Below, one piece after another: positions 16,028 to 23,256 of a stretch of 23,969 nucleotides of DNA. The DNA comes from Pseudomonadota bacterium (GTDB taxonomy: Bacteria > Pseudomonadota > Alphaproteobacteria > Rhodospirillales > Magnetospirillaceae): positions 1 to 23,969 of the forward strand of contig JAEXAH010000098.1 of NCBI GenBank assembly GCA_023458315.1, given 5' to 3'. Position 1 is the stretch's first letter; each line of letters starts with the position of its first letter. Both the position numbers and the translations under genes were made by a program. The notes under the pieces were generated by a model. It saw only the letters and a program-made list of their open reading frames with translations, did no database searches and was not told where the DNA came from.

Positions 16028-16041
16028 AAGGCCGGGACAAC

Positions 16042-16071
16042 GATGTCTTATAACTTTCCTCATAAGACATC
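16042..16071. repeat. Perfect 10-bp inverted repeat after hemerythrin gene
   Basis: GATGTCTTAT and ATAAGACATC are perfect inverted repeats with a 10-base loop, 14 bp after the stop codon. A second small one, CTAAGG/CCTTAG with a 6-base loop, lies at 16076-16093. The first could be a terminator, but no T-run follows, and its AT-rich arms would also suit an operator for the next gene. Confidence 0.45.
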
Positions 16072-16138
16072 CAGGCTAAGGAAATAACCTTAGAGAGCGC
16101 ACCCAATAAACAATAAAACTTATAAAAGTAACACCTCT

Positions 16139-16157
16139 CGGGTTTGCACCCGATTGC
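16139..16157 (+). promoter_or_regulatory. CGGGT...ACCCGATTGC element upstream of hemerythrin gene (copy 2)
   Basis: CGGGT (16139-16143) and ACCCG (16148-16152) form a hairpin with a 4-base loop, followed by ATTGC as in copy 1. The distance to the gene start is 65 bp, compared with 86 bp for copy 1. Shared placement suggests a common regulator or RNA leader for both stand-alone hemerythrins. Confidence 0.4.
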
Positions 16158-16222
16158 GCATAGAACCAAATACTAGCATTTTCCAGACGTCGAGGGGGAC
16201 AACACAAAGCCGGGTGAAGAAC

Positions 16223-16624
16223 ATGCTTATATCGTGGAATGACCACTTTGCCCTTGGCATCGAAACCATCGACACCGGCCACGCCCTGGTGATCGAGGCC
16301 ATCAACCAGTTGAACGAAGCCAACAGCCCCGCCGAAAGCGAACGGGTGGCCCGCCACATGCTGCCGCTGCTGCGGCGTCGTCTCGACATCCAGTTCGAGG
16401 CCGAGCACACCCTGATGGCCGGATTGCCCGCCGCCGAGCGCGCCCGTCATGAAACCGAGCACCGCCAGCTTCTGGGCGCCCTTGACGCCCTGGCCCGCGC
16501 CCAGTCGGAAGGCGCCGAGATCGCGGGGGTCCTGCTGCTCAATCTGGTGTGTTTCCTGGTGTCGCACCTGCGCGCCACCGACGGCGACACCTATGCCACC
16601 ACCCGTTTCCGCGCCGCCGCCTGA
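16223..16624 (+). CDS. Hemerythrin-like protein with a substituted metal ligand
   Basis: This 133-residue protein has the hemerythrin layout: ISWNDHFALGIETIDTGH (H20), then the helix-2 site, H76/H80 (HETEH) and H115/D120 (HLRATD). At the helix-2 site, where relatives have HFxxE, the sequence is QFEAE: the histidine ligand is Q57 while E61 remains. One iron would lose a ligand, so the site may be mononuclear, hold a different metal or have altered O2/NO chemistry. The start MLISWNDHF fits the family; a purine-rich GGGTGAAGAA precedes it. The frame is open 69 bases further upstream but that stretch is not hemerythrin-like. A terminator hairpin follows at 16689. Confidence 0.85.
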   Translation: MLISWNDHFALGIETIDTGHALVIEAINQLNEANSPAESERVARHMLPLLRRRLDIQFEAEHTLMAGLPAAERARHETEHRQLLGALDALARAQSEGAEIAGVLLLNLVCFLVSHLRATDGDTYATTRFRAAA

Positions 16625-16688
16625 TGCCGTCGGCGACCAGGTTCCCGCCTCCACCTCCGACTTGAGGACACCCCCGCGAGGCGGGAAC

Positions 16689-16723
16689 AGGGAGGGAGTT
16701 TCGGGGGGCCGAACTCCCTCCCT
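16689..16723 (+). terminator. Terminator hairpin after third hemerythrin gene
   Basis: AGGGAGGGAGTT and AACTCCCTCCCT pair over 12 bp, extended by CGG/CCG with one bulged T, around a GGGG loop. The plus-strand continuation is TTCCC, a weak T-tract. It lies 64 bp after the stop and faces the ferredoxin terminator. Confidence 0.65.
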
Positions 16724-16744
16724 TTCCCATGTTTCGGAAAAACA

Positions 16745-16779
16745 AAAGCCCCCGGCGCCGTCCTGGCGCCGGGGGCTTT
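16745..16779 (-). terminator. Strong intrinsic terminator of the ferredoxin gene
   Basis: A perfect 15-bp stem (AAAGCCCCCGGCGCC with its complement) closes a 5-base loop. On the minus strand it is followed by TTTTGTTTTT when the outer stem Ts are included. It lies 16 bp downstream of the ferredoxin stop codon, a textbook Rho-independent terminator. Confidence 0.85.
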
Positions 16780-16795
16780 GGCTTTCGCGGAATCC

Positions 16796-17035
16796 TTAGG
16801 CGTGCAGCGCCTTGTACTTCGCCATCAGCGCATCCTGGGACTCGGACAGGCCGGCCACGATGCAATCGGCGGGACAGACCAGCTGGCACTGGGGGCTATC
16901 CTCGGCGCCGACGCACTCGGTGCAACGGTCGGCGTCGATCACGTAGATCACGTCACCGGCCGTGATGGCCTGGTTCGGGCAGACGGAAACGCACGCGTCG
17001 CAGCTGGTGCAGTCGTCGTTGATCATCAGCGACAT
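16796..17035 (-). CDS. 2[4Fe-4S] ferredoxin (YfhL/Allochromatium type)
   Basis: This 79-residue ferredoxin has two cluster motifs: C-x2-C-x2-C-x3-CP (CTSCDACVSVCP, about 9-20) and C-x2-C-x8-C-x3-CP (CTECVGAEDSPQCQLVCP). The eight-residue insertion in the second motif plus the C-terminal helix (LSESQDALMAKYKALHA) define the Allochromatium (Alv)/YfhL type, known for very low and split potentials. AGAGAGGT precedes the ATG as ribosome-binding site. It is divergent to korAB, whose enzyme uses ferredoxin as electron carrier, and the two transcription units share an upstream 10-mer, so it is probably KorAB's redox partner. Confidence 0.93.
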   Translation of the reverse strand: MSLMINDDCTSCDACVSVCPNQAITAGDVIYVIDADRCTECVGAEDSPQCQLVCPADCIVAGLSESQDALMAKYKALHA

Positions 17036-17088
17036 GATTTTACCTCTCTAGAATTCCCCCATCGGGTCCCCCGGATGGCGACCCAATC

Positions 17089-17170
17089 CTTTGCGTATAG
17101 CCCCCCGCGCCCCGCCTTGACAATGACAATTCACCTATTCCTGAAATGTCGTAAAACCCCATACGCAAAG
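17089..17170. promoter_or_regulatory. Pair of inverted 10-mers in the ferredoxin-korA divergent region
   Basis: CTTTGCGTAT (17089-17098) and ATACGCAAAG (17161-17170) are perfect inverted copies 62 bp apart, so that each divergent unit has ATACGCAAAG reading towards its gene. This is the main structure in the 321-bp gene-free stretch 17036-17356. A small GACCCG/CGGGTC hairpin (17322-17340) also sits 16 bp before the korA start. A plus-strand TTGACA occurs at 17117-17122 without a well-spaced -10 box. Confidence 0.5.
17094..17123 (-). promoter_or_regulatory. Predicted promoter of the ferredoxin gene
   Basis: On the minus strand TTGTCA (plus 17118-17123) and TATACG (plus 17094-17099) are separated by 18 bp. 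The -10 box overlaps the 10-mer ATACGCAAAG. Found by eye. Confidence 0.5.
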
Positions 17171-17356
17171 CAGTAACATTTCGCGCGTGCGCCTGCCCGA
17201 AGGCACGGGTATGATCCTGCTCGCCGGAGTTGGGCGCCCTTTGCGCCCCGCCCGTCCGGGCCTGCGACAGACGATGAAATCGCGGCGCTCGCCCGATCCA
17301 GAGAGGTCCACCTTTTGTCAGGACCCGTCCGACGCGGGTCTTCGGGGGTAGAAGAC

Positions 17357-19093
17357 ATGACCAAGAGTTCGGGTGCTTCCAGTTCCGTTTCCATTGCCAT
17401 GTGCGGCAGCGGCGGCGCCGGTGTGATGACCGCCGCCAACATGCTGTTGGATGCCGCCGCCGATGCCGGTTACTACGCGCTGTTCGGCCGGTCGGCCGGT
17501 CCGCAGATCCGTGGCGGCGAGGCCGCCGCCCTGGTGCGCCTGAGCGCCGAGCCGGTGACGTCGGTGGACGACACCACCGAAATCCTGTTGGCCATCGACT
17601 GGCAGAACGTGCACCGCTTCGCCGCCGAATTGCCGCTGGACGGCAAATGCGTGATCATCACCGACCCGACCCAGGGTGAAGTGCCCGAAGTGATGGCCAA
17701 GTCCGGCGCCCGCATCGTCGAACTGCCCATGAAGGATCTGGCCAAGGACATTCCCGGCGGCCGCCCCAACATGATCGCGCTGGGCGCCATCAGCCAGTTG
17801 ATCGGCCTGCCCATCGACACCGTGACCGAGGTTCTGGGCAAGTCGCTGAAGAAGAAGCGCGCCGACGCCTACGAAGCGTCGGTCGCCGCCGTGCAGAAGG
17901 GCGCCGAGGCCGCCCTGGCCCTGGGCCAGACCAAGCGCCTTCCCGCCGTGACCGAAAAGCCCAACCGCTGGTCCATCACCGGCAACGAAGCGGCGGGCCT
18001 GGGCGCGGTGCGCGGCGGCGTCACCTTCTGCGCCGCCTATCCCATCACCCCGGCCACCGAGATCCTGGAATGGCTGACCGGCGCCCTGCCCAAGATCGGC
18101 GGCACCTTCGTCCAGGCCGAGGATGAACTGGCCTCCATCAACATGTGCGTCGGCGCCTCGTTCGGCGGCGCGCCCTCCGTCACCGCCACCGCCGGTCCCG
18201 GCCTGGCGCTGATGACCGAGGCGCTGGGCATGTCGCTGGCGTCCGAAACCCCGGTGGTGGTGGTCGATGTCCAGCGCGGCGGCCCCAGCACCGGCATCCC
18301 GACCAAGTCGGAACAGTCGGACCTGAACATCGCGCTGTACGGCATGCACGGCGACGCCCCCCATCTGGTGGTGGCGCCCAATTCCATCGGCGACTGCCTG
18401 TTCACCACCCAATGGGCGGTGCATCTGGCCGAGGTGCTGCAATCGCCGTGCATCGTGCTGTCGGAACAATCGCTGGGGCAAAGCCGCGGCATCATCCCGG
18501 CCCCGGCCGACGTGGCCTTCGTCGGCAAGCGCCTGATCGCCGAATCCCCGGCCGAGGGTGAAAAGTTCAAGCGCTACGCCCTGACCAATACCGGCGTGTC
18601 GCCCATGCCGCTGCCCGGCACGCCGGGCTGCCAGTACACCGCCGACGGTCTGGAGCACACCGAGACCGGCATGCCGTCGTCCCAGGCGGGCGACCATTTC
18701 GCGCAAAGCGACAAGCGCCTGCGCAAGCTGACCGGCCATGAGTACGGCGACCATTGGGCCACCATCGAGGGCGAGGGCGACCTTGCCGTCATCACCTGGG
18801 GCTCCAGCACCGGCGCCGCGCGCGAGGCGGTGATGCGCGCCCGCGCCGACGGCGTCAAGGCCAAGCTGATCTCGCTGCGTCTGCTGGCCCCCGCCCGCCA
18901 TGACGCCATGGCCAAGGCCCTGGCCGGGGTCAAGAAGGCACTGGTGGTGGAAATGTCCCATACCGGCCAGTTCCACAAATATCTGCGCGCCGAATACGAT
19001 CTGCCGCAGACCCAGTTGCTGAACCGGGCCGGACCGCTGCCCTTCCGCCCGCACGAAATCCATTCGCGCCTTCTTGCCATGGGGGGGAAGTAA
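17357..19093 (+). CDS. korA: 2-oxoglutarate:ferredoxin oxidoreductase, alpha subunit (gamma-alpha fusion)
   Basis: The 578-residue subunit joins an N-terminal gamma domain (about 10-190; CGSGGAGVMTAANMLLDAA, FGRSAGPQIRGGEAAALVRLS) to the alpha domain. The alpha domain contains GAVRGGVTFCAAYPITPATEILEWL (217-240), the YPITP motif of 2-oxoacid:acceptor oxidoreductases, and TAGPGLALMTEALG and DVQRGGPSTGIPTKSEQSDL. With KorB it oxidatively decarboxylates a 2-oxoacid to acyl-CoA and reduces ferredoxin, or runs in reverse to fix CO2. The gamma-alpha plus beta architecture is that of two-subunit KOR/OFOR; the preference for 2-oxoglutarate is likely but not proven by sequence. The ATG at 17357 (MTKSSGASS) is preceded by GGGGG about 8 bases upstream. 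KorB starts 3 bp after its stop. Confidence 0.93.
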   Translation: MTKSSGASSSVSIAMCGSGGAGVMTAANMLLDAAADAGYYALFGRSAGPQIRGGEAAALVRLSAEPVTSVDDTTEILLAIDWQNVHRFAAELPLDGKCVIITDPTQGEVPEVMAKSGARIVELPMKDLAKDIPGGRPNMIALGAISQLIGLPIDTVTEVLGKSLKKKRADAYEASVAAVQKGAEAALALGQTKRLPAVTEKPNRWSITGNEAAGLGAVRGGVTFCAAYPITPATEILEWLTGALPKIGGTFVQAEDELASINMCVGASFGGAPSVTATAGPGLALMTEALGMSLASETPVVVVDVQRGGPSTGIPTKSEQSDLNIALYGMHGDAPHLVVAPNSIGDCLFTTQWAVHLAEVLQSPCIVLSEQSLGQSRGIIPAPADVAFVGKRLIAESPAEGEKFKRYALTNTGVSPMPLPGTPGCQYTADGLEHTETGMPSSQAGDHFAQSDKRLRKLTGHEYGDHWATIEGEGDLAVITWGSSTGAAREAVMRARADGVKAKLISLRLLAPARHDAMAKALAGVKKALVVEMSHTGQFHKYLRAEYDLPQTQLLNRAGPLPFRPHEIHSRLLAMGGK

Positions 19094-19096
19094 GCC

Positions 19097-19933
19097 ATGA
19101 CCGAGTGCACCGCCATGACCTACACCGCCAAGGATTACAAATCCGATGCCAAGCCGGTGTGGTGCCCGGGCTGCGGCGATTATGCCGTGCTGTCCTCCAT
19201 CACCAAGGCGTTCGCCGATCTGAACCTGGAACCGCACAAGACCGCCGTGGTGTCCGGTATCGGCTGTTCGTCGCGCATTCCGGCCTACACCAATTGCTAC
19301 GGCTTCCACACCATCCACGGCCGTTCGCTGGTGGTGGCCACCGGACTCAAGCTGGCCCGCCCCGATTTGACCGTGCTGGTGGCGGGTGGTGACGGCGACG
19401 GCTTTTCCATCGGCGGCAACCACTTCCTGCATTCGTGCCGCCGCAACGTGGACATGACCTATGTGGTCATGGACAACCGCGTCTACGGCATGACCAAGGG
19501 CCAGCCGTCGCCCACCACCGAGGCCGATTGGGATGCGTCCGCCATGGCGCCGCCCGGCGGCACCGGCCTGACGCCGTTCAATCCGCTGGCCATCGCGCTG
19601 GCGGCCGGGGCGAATTTCGTCGCCCGCGCCTTTTCCGGCGATCCCAACGGCACCGCGGCGGTCATCGCCGAGGCCATCCGCCATCCCGGTTTCTCGTTCG
19701 TGGCGATCATGAGCCCCTGCGTCACCTTCCGCGAGGAACAGCGCGAGTGGAAGAACGTGGTCCGCCCCGCCCCCGGAGAGGCCGCGACCGACCCCGCCGA
19801 GGCCGCCAAGCGGCTGATGCTGGACGACGGCTACAACATGGGCGTGCTGTACAAGGGCGACCGCCGCCCCTATCGCCCCGTCACCGGTTCGGGCAAGAGT
19901 GTGGCCGATCTGGACGCCCAGTTCGCCCTCTAG
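19097..19933 (+). CDS. korB: 2-oxoglutarate:ferredoxin oxidoreductase, beta subunit
   Basis: This 278-residue TPP-binding subunit has the motif WCPGCGDYAVL (C23, C26), GIGCSSRIPAY (C57) and a fourth cysteine C208 (SPCVTF), the expected ligands of the [4Fe-4S] cluster. The TPP/Mg site is GGDGDGFSIGGNH (97-109) with MDNRVYGMTKGQPSPTT following. It closes the catalytic unit with KorA; the start codon lies 3 bp after the korA stop, so translation is probably coupled. Length and motifs are normal for the family. Confidence 0.95.
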   Translation: MTECTAMTYTAKDYKSDAKPVWCPGCGDYAVLSSITKAFADLNLEPHKTAVVSGIGCSSRIPAYTNCYGFHTIHGRSLVVATGLKLARPDLTVLVAGGDGDGFSIGGNHFLHSCRRNVDMTYVVMDNRVYGMTKGQPSPTTEADWDASAMAPPGGTGLTPFNPLAIALAAGANFVARAFSGDPNGTAAVIAEAIRHPGFSFVAIMSPCVTFREEQREWKNVVRPAPGEAATDPAEAAKRLMLDDGYNMGVLYKGDRRPYRPVTGSGKSVADLDAQFAL

Positions 19934-19949
19934 GACAGGCGGCCCGGAC

Positions 19950-20423
19950 ATGACCACATCCTCCGGGCCGTCCCTTACCGCCGCCGACCTTCTTGCCATC
20001 GCCCGCGCGGTGGCGGAACGGTCGGCGGAACGGTACGGGGAACTGGCCGAAGCCTTCGCCATGTCGTGCAACCCGGCCACCGCCGAGGCGTTCCACGCCG
20101 TGGCGGCGCTGTACCGCGAACAGGCCCGATCCCTGCCCCCCGCCCCGCCGCCGCCGCGCGGCGCGCTGGACTGGTTCGAGCATGCGCCGGAAATCGCCGA
20201 CCCTGATTCCGTGCATTATCTGATGTTGCCGTGGCACGTCTATGATCTGGCCCAGCGGGCCGAAGAACGGGTGCACGCCTTTTATATGGAATGCCAGGCC
20301 GCCGCCGAGGCAACCGCCAGCCAGTCCCGCCGCGACGATCTGTCCGCCCGCCGCGATGCCTGCCCCAAGCCCCATCCGGGCTGGTGGGAGGACGAGGACG
20401 GGCCGAACTGGGACGCGGACTGA
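19950..20423 (+). CDS. Hypothetical helical protein in the korAB operon, possibly ferritin-like
   Basis: This is a 157-residue protein, 16 bp after korB on the same strand. Three amphipathic helices can be read: residues 12-38 (IARAVAERSAERYGELAEAF), 43-61 (TAEAFHAVAALYREQARSL) and 95-122 (HVYDLAQRAEERVHAFYMECQAAA), the last two separated by a proline-rich linker. The pattern of E, Y and H resembles rubrerythrin/ferritin-like helices, with E23, E27, E46 and E57 as possible metal ligands. The usual E-x-x-H pair is not clean, so metal binding may be lost. The tail is tryptophan-rich and acidic (HPGWWEDEDGPNWDAD). A protective or O2/iron-handling role for the oxygen-sensitive KorAB is a guess from position. 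The gene is probably real because of operon spacing and codon use. Confidence 0.75.
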   Translation: MTTSSGPSLTAADLLAIARAVAERSAERYGELAEAFAMSCNPATAEAFHAVAALYREQARSLPPAPPPPRGALDWFEHAPEIADPDSVHYLMLPWHVYDLAQRAEERVHAFYMECQAAAEATASQSRRDDLSARRDACPKPHPGWWEDEDGPNWDAD

Positions 20424-20464
20424 TCCGATCCGGAAAACGGTCGGGCTGCCGCCGGTTGGGGAAT

Positions 20465-20482
20465 CGGGGGCAAAAGCCCCCG
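20465..20482. terminator. Hairpin between convergent korAB operon and citramalate synthase gene
   Basis: CGGGGGC and GCCCCCG pair perfectly around an AAAA loop in the 61-bp gap between the two stop codons. No T-run follows on either strand, so it may act as a two-way, Rho-assisted terminator. Confidence 0.5.
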
Positions 20483-20484
20483 CG

Positions 20485-22137
20485 TCACTTCACGCCGCGA
20501 AACCGGAACAGCATGTAGGCGATGGAATCCTGAAGGGCTTCCAGCGATGCCTCCAGCACGTTGGTGTGCACGCCGACCGTGGTCCAGCGACGGCCCTGGC
20601 CGTCGGTGCTTTCGATGGTCACGCGGGTCCGGGCGCCGCTGCCGGCGGTGCTTTCGACGATGCGCACGCGATAATCGGCCAGTTCCAGCCCGGCCAATTC
20701 GGGATAGGCGCCCAACAGCACGGCGCGCAACGCCACGTCGAAGGCGTGCACCGGGCCGTTGCCCTCGCCCACCTGCATGAATTCGCGCCCGCCCACCTCG
20801 ACCTTGACGGTGGCTTCGGACAGCGTCACCCACTCGCCACGCGCGTTGCGACGGCGTTCGTCGATGACGCGATAGCGTTCCAGGGTGAAGTAATCCGGCA
20901 CCTGCCCCAACGCCCGGCGCACCAGCAATTCGAAGCTGGCGGCGGCGGTGTCGTAGGCATAGCCCTCGTGCTCCAACCGCTTGATCAAATCCACCAGATC
21001 GGACACGTCGCGCGGATCGAAATCCACCTGCATGGTTTCGACCACCCGGACCAGAGCGTCGCGCTTCACCGTTTCGATGTCGATGCCCAGATCGGCCATG
21101 CGGGCGACGATGTTCGAGCGCCCGGCCTGATCCGACACCACGATCTGGCGGGCGTTGCCGACCTTGGCCGGGTCGATGTGTTCGTAACAGGCCGGGTCCT
21201 TGGCCACCGCCGACACGTGCAGGCCGCCCTTGTGCGCGAAGGCCGAGGCGCCCACATAGGGCTGGTTGCGGTTGGGCTGGCGATCCAACACTTCGTCCAA
21301 GGTGCGGCTGACCCGCACCAGATTGCGCAGGCCGTCCTCGGAAATGCCGGTTTCGAAGCCCATCTTCAGCACCAGCGCCGGGATGATGGACACCAGATTG
21401 GCGTTGCCGCAACGCTCGCCCAGGCCGTTGATGGTGCCCTGCACCTGCCGCACCCCGGCCTTGACCGCCGCCAGGGAATTGGCCACCGCCGATTCGGTGT
21501 CGTTGTGGCAATGCACGCCCAGACGATCGCCGGGCACACCGGCGGCGATCACCTCGGACACGATGCGTTCGACCTCGTGCGGCAACGACCCGCCATTGGT
21601 GTCGCACAGCACCGCCCACCGCGCGCCGTTGTCCAGCGCCGCCCGCACCGCCGCCAGGGCGTATTGCGGATTGGCCTTGTAGCCGTCGAAGAAATGTTCG
21701 GCATCCAGCATGACCTCGGATACCCGGGTCCGGGCATGGGCGACGGAATCGCCGATCATGCGCAGGTTTTCCTCAAGCGCGATGCCCAGCGCCACCGTCA
21801 CCTGGAAGTCCCACGACTTGCCGACCATGGTCACGGCCTGCACGCCATCATGCCCCAGCAAGGCGTTCAACCCGGGATCGTTGTCGGCCGAGCGACCGGC
21901 CCGGCGGGTCATGCCGAACGCCGCCAGACGCGAGCGGGTCAGTTCCGGCGGATTGGCGAAAAAGGCATCGTCGGTGGGATTGGCCCCCGGCCACCCGCCC
22001 TCGATGTAATCCAGCCCCAACGAATCGAGGGCACGCGCGATGCGCGCCTTGTCGGCCGCGGAAAAATCCACCCCCTGGGTCTGGGCGCCGTCGCGCAGGG
22101 TGGTGTCGTAGAGATAAACTCTGGAGCTATTTTCCAT
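20485..22137 (-). CDS. cimA: (R)-citramalate synthase, CimA type
   Basis: The 550-residue enzyme belongs to the isopropylmalate/citramalate/homocitrate synthase family. YLYDTTLRDGAQTQGV (8-23) carries the catalytic arginine and metal aspartate, HCHND (209-213) the metal histidines, and GTINGLGERCGNANL (234-248) the second signature. The C-terminal part (about 385-550) is the regulatory LeuA-dimer domain. DTTLRDGAQTQGV and the length of about 540 residues fit the CimA group that condenses pyruvate and acetyl-CoA to citramalate, a threonine-independent route to 2-oxobutyrate and isoleucine. A true LeuA is less likely because the N-terminal motif and length differ. The ATG (MENSSRVYLYDTTLRDG) has no strong ribosome-binding site. 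It stands alone, converging on the kor operon. Confidence 0.9.
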   Translation of the reverse strand: MENSSRVYLYDTTLRDGAQTQGVDFSAADKARIARALDSLGLDYIEGGWPGANPTDDAFFANPPELTRSRLAAFGMTRRAGRSADNDPGLNALLGHDGVQAVTMVGKSWDFQVTVALGIALEENLRMIGDSVAHARTRVSEVMLDAEHFFDGYKANPQYALAAVRAALDNGARWAVLCDTNGGSLPHEVERIVSEVIAAGVPGDRLGVHCHNDTESAVANSLAAVKAGVRQVQGTINGLGERCGNANLVSIIPALVLKMGFETGISEDGLRNLVRVSRTLDEVLDRQPNRNQPYVGASAFAHKGGLHVSAVAKDPACYEHIDPAKVGNARQIVVSDQAGRSNIVARMADLGIDIETVKRDALVRVVETMQVDFDPRDVSDLVDLIKRLEHEGYAYDTAAASFELLVRRALGQVPDYFTLERYRVIDERRRNARGEWVTLSEATVKVEVGGREFMQVGEGNGPVHAFDVALRAVLLGAYPELAGLELADYRVRIVESTAGSGARTRVTIESTDGQGRRWTTVGVHTNVLEASLEALQDSIAYMLFRFRGVK

Positions 22138-22678
22138 TGTTTTTCAACCAGTTACAGCCGCAGGAACGCGCTGTGTACAGTTTGTGTATCAGTCGGCTTC
22201 GCCGCAGATCGCACTTCCAAAACTTGTACGTGCAGATCACGGGCGCGTTTCCGGCGCAGGGCCAACAACATATAGAAAGCAAGGGCGCGCGCCAACGGAA
22301 ACGCTCGCGCGCACACGGAACATAAAAAGAACGCGAACTTACATCATGTAAGCTCGCGCATTCACACATCGCAGTTAGGGATCAAATGGACAGCTTCCCC
22401 TCCTCACTGGAGATCAGCAGTCCCGAGACCGAAGCCTTGCGTGAGCATGAGTTGCACATACGCGAACATCAGCCATTTCCTTTCCTGTTCGGAACCGCCG
22501 CCGGAGATTTCCATAGGCATAGCCCACTTTTCGCCACGACCACCTTTGCGCCGGGATAGACGGCGCACACATCGGGCAGGAGCGCACGGATTCGATTGGC
22601 AAATTGGTCCGGTCGGCCATACTCGGCTCCGAACTGCGCGGCCAAGCCCGTCATTCCGGTTCTCGCGAGGCAACGAGA
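22138..22678. other. Gene-poor stretch at the edge of an accessory region
   Basis: No convincing gene is seen in these 541 bases. The first half (22138-22385) holds the 5' region of cimA and the palindrome at 22332-22358; its base and codon character differs from the G+C-rich genes before it. A short plus-strand frame, 22386-22559 (57 codons, MDSFPSSLEISSPETEALREH), follows AGGG at 5-base spacing but resembles nothing I know. On the minus strand, about 22469-22650 reads MTGLAAQFGAEYGRPDQFANR and onward in a protein-like way, possibly a scrap of a broken gene. Both are too weak to annotate as genes. Confidence 0.5.
22332..22358. repeat. Interrupted 27-bp palindrome
   Basis: The arms CGCGA-a-CTTACAT and ATGTAAG-c-TCGCG are symmetric about a central C (22345), with one mismatched pair (A/C) on each arm side. 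It could be an operator, a Rho-independent hairpin lacking a T-run, or the end of a former mobile element; position between the last housekeeping gene and a degraded region favours none strongly. Confidence 0.5.
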
Positions 22679-23256
22679 TAAGGATTGGTACGCTTCTGTG
22701 GGGCAAAGCCTTCTGCCGCGTCTGGCTAACCGGTCAGGATGCCGTCGTCCGGGTAGCTGCCGACAGCCTGGAACCACTTGACCAGCCATCCTCGGCTGAG
22801 GCTGACCGCGTCGCCTATCTGGCCTCGGCGGCGCGCGTGTCGGAGGCGGTCGAGCACGACACCCTGCTGGCGCCCATCGCCGCCTCGGTGGTACCCCTGC
22901 CGCACCAGATCAAGGCGCTGTCGCGGGCGGTGTCGGACGACCGCGTCCGCTACCTGCTGGCCGACGAAGTCGGGCTCGGCAAGACCATCGAGGCGGGGCT
23001 GATCATCCGCGAGCTGAAGCTACGCGGACGGGTGAAGCGGGTATTGGTGCTGGCCCCCAAGGGGCTGGTGACCCAGTGGGTATCCGAGATGAAGGCCCAC
23101 TTCAACGAGGACTTCCACCTTCTGCTGCCGAACGATTTCCCCGCCTATCGACGCATCACCGGGCAGGACAACATCTGGGCGGCGTTCGATCAGGCCATCG
23201 TCCCCATGGACTCGGTCAAGCCGCTGGACAAGCGTCGCGGCTGGAGCCGGGTCTGA
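22679..23256 (+). pseudogene. SNF2-type (RapA/DrmD-like) defence helicase, truncated at both ends
   Basis: From about 22679 the frame reads RIGTLLWGKAFCRVWLTGQDAVVRV, then LPHQIKALSRAVSDDRVRYLLADEVGLGKTIEAGLIIRELKLRGRVKRVLVLAPKGLVTQWVSEMKAHF. This is the start of an SNF2 ATPase: motif Q-like LPHQ, Walker A DEVGLGKT and motif Ia. It stops at a TGA (23254-23256) after PMDSVKPLDKRRGWSR, before the DEAH box; helicase motifs II-VI are missing, whereas relatives are about 900-1000 residues. No start codon with a ribosome-binding site precedes the conserved part; the frame extends upstream to 22441 without family resemblance. Such helicases occur in DISARM-like and other anti-phage loci (DrmD type); which one cannot be told. 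The gene is a deletion remnant and is very unlikely to work. Confidence 0.8.

Noticed and set aside
17318..20080. 920-codon minus-strand frame opposite korAB
   Set aside because: Antisense shadow of korA and korB; no domain can be recognised in it.
22386..22559. 57-codon frame with a ribosome-binding-site-like AGGG
   Set aside because: No recognisable family, ordinary length for a chance frame and unusual codon use; mentioned in the stretch description only.
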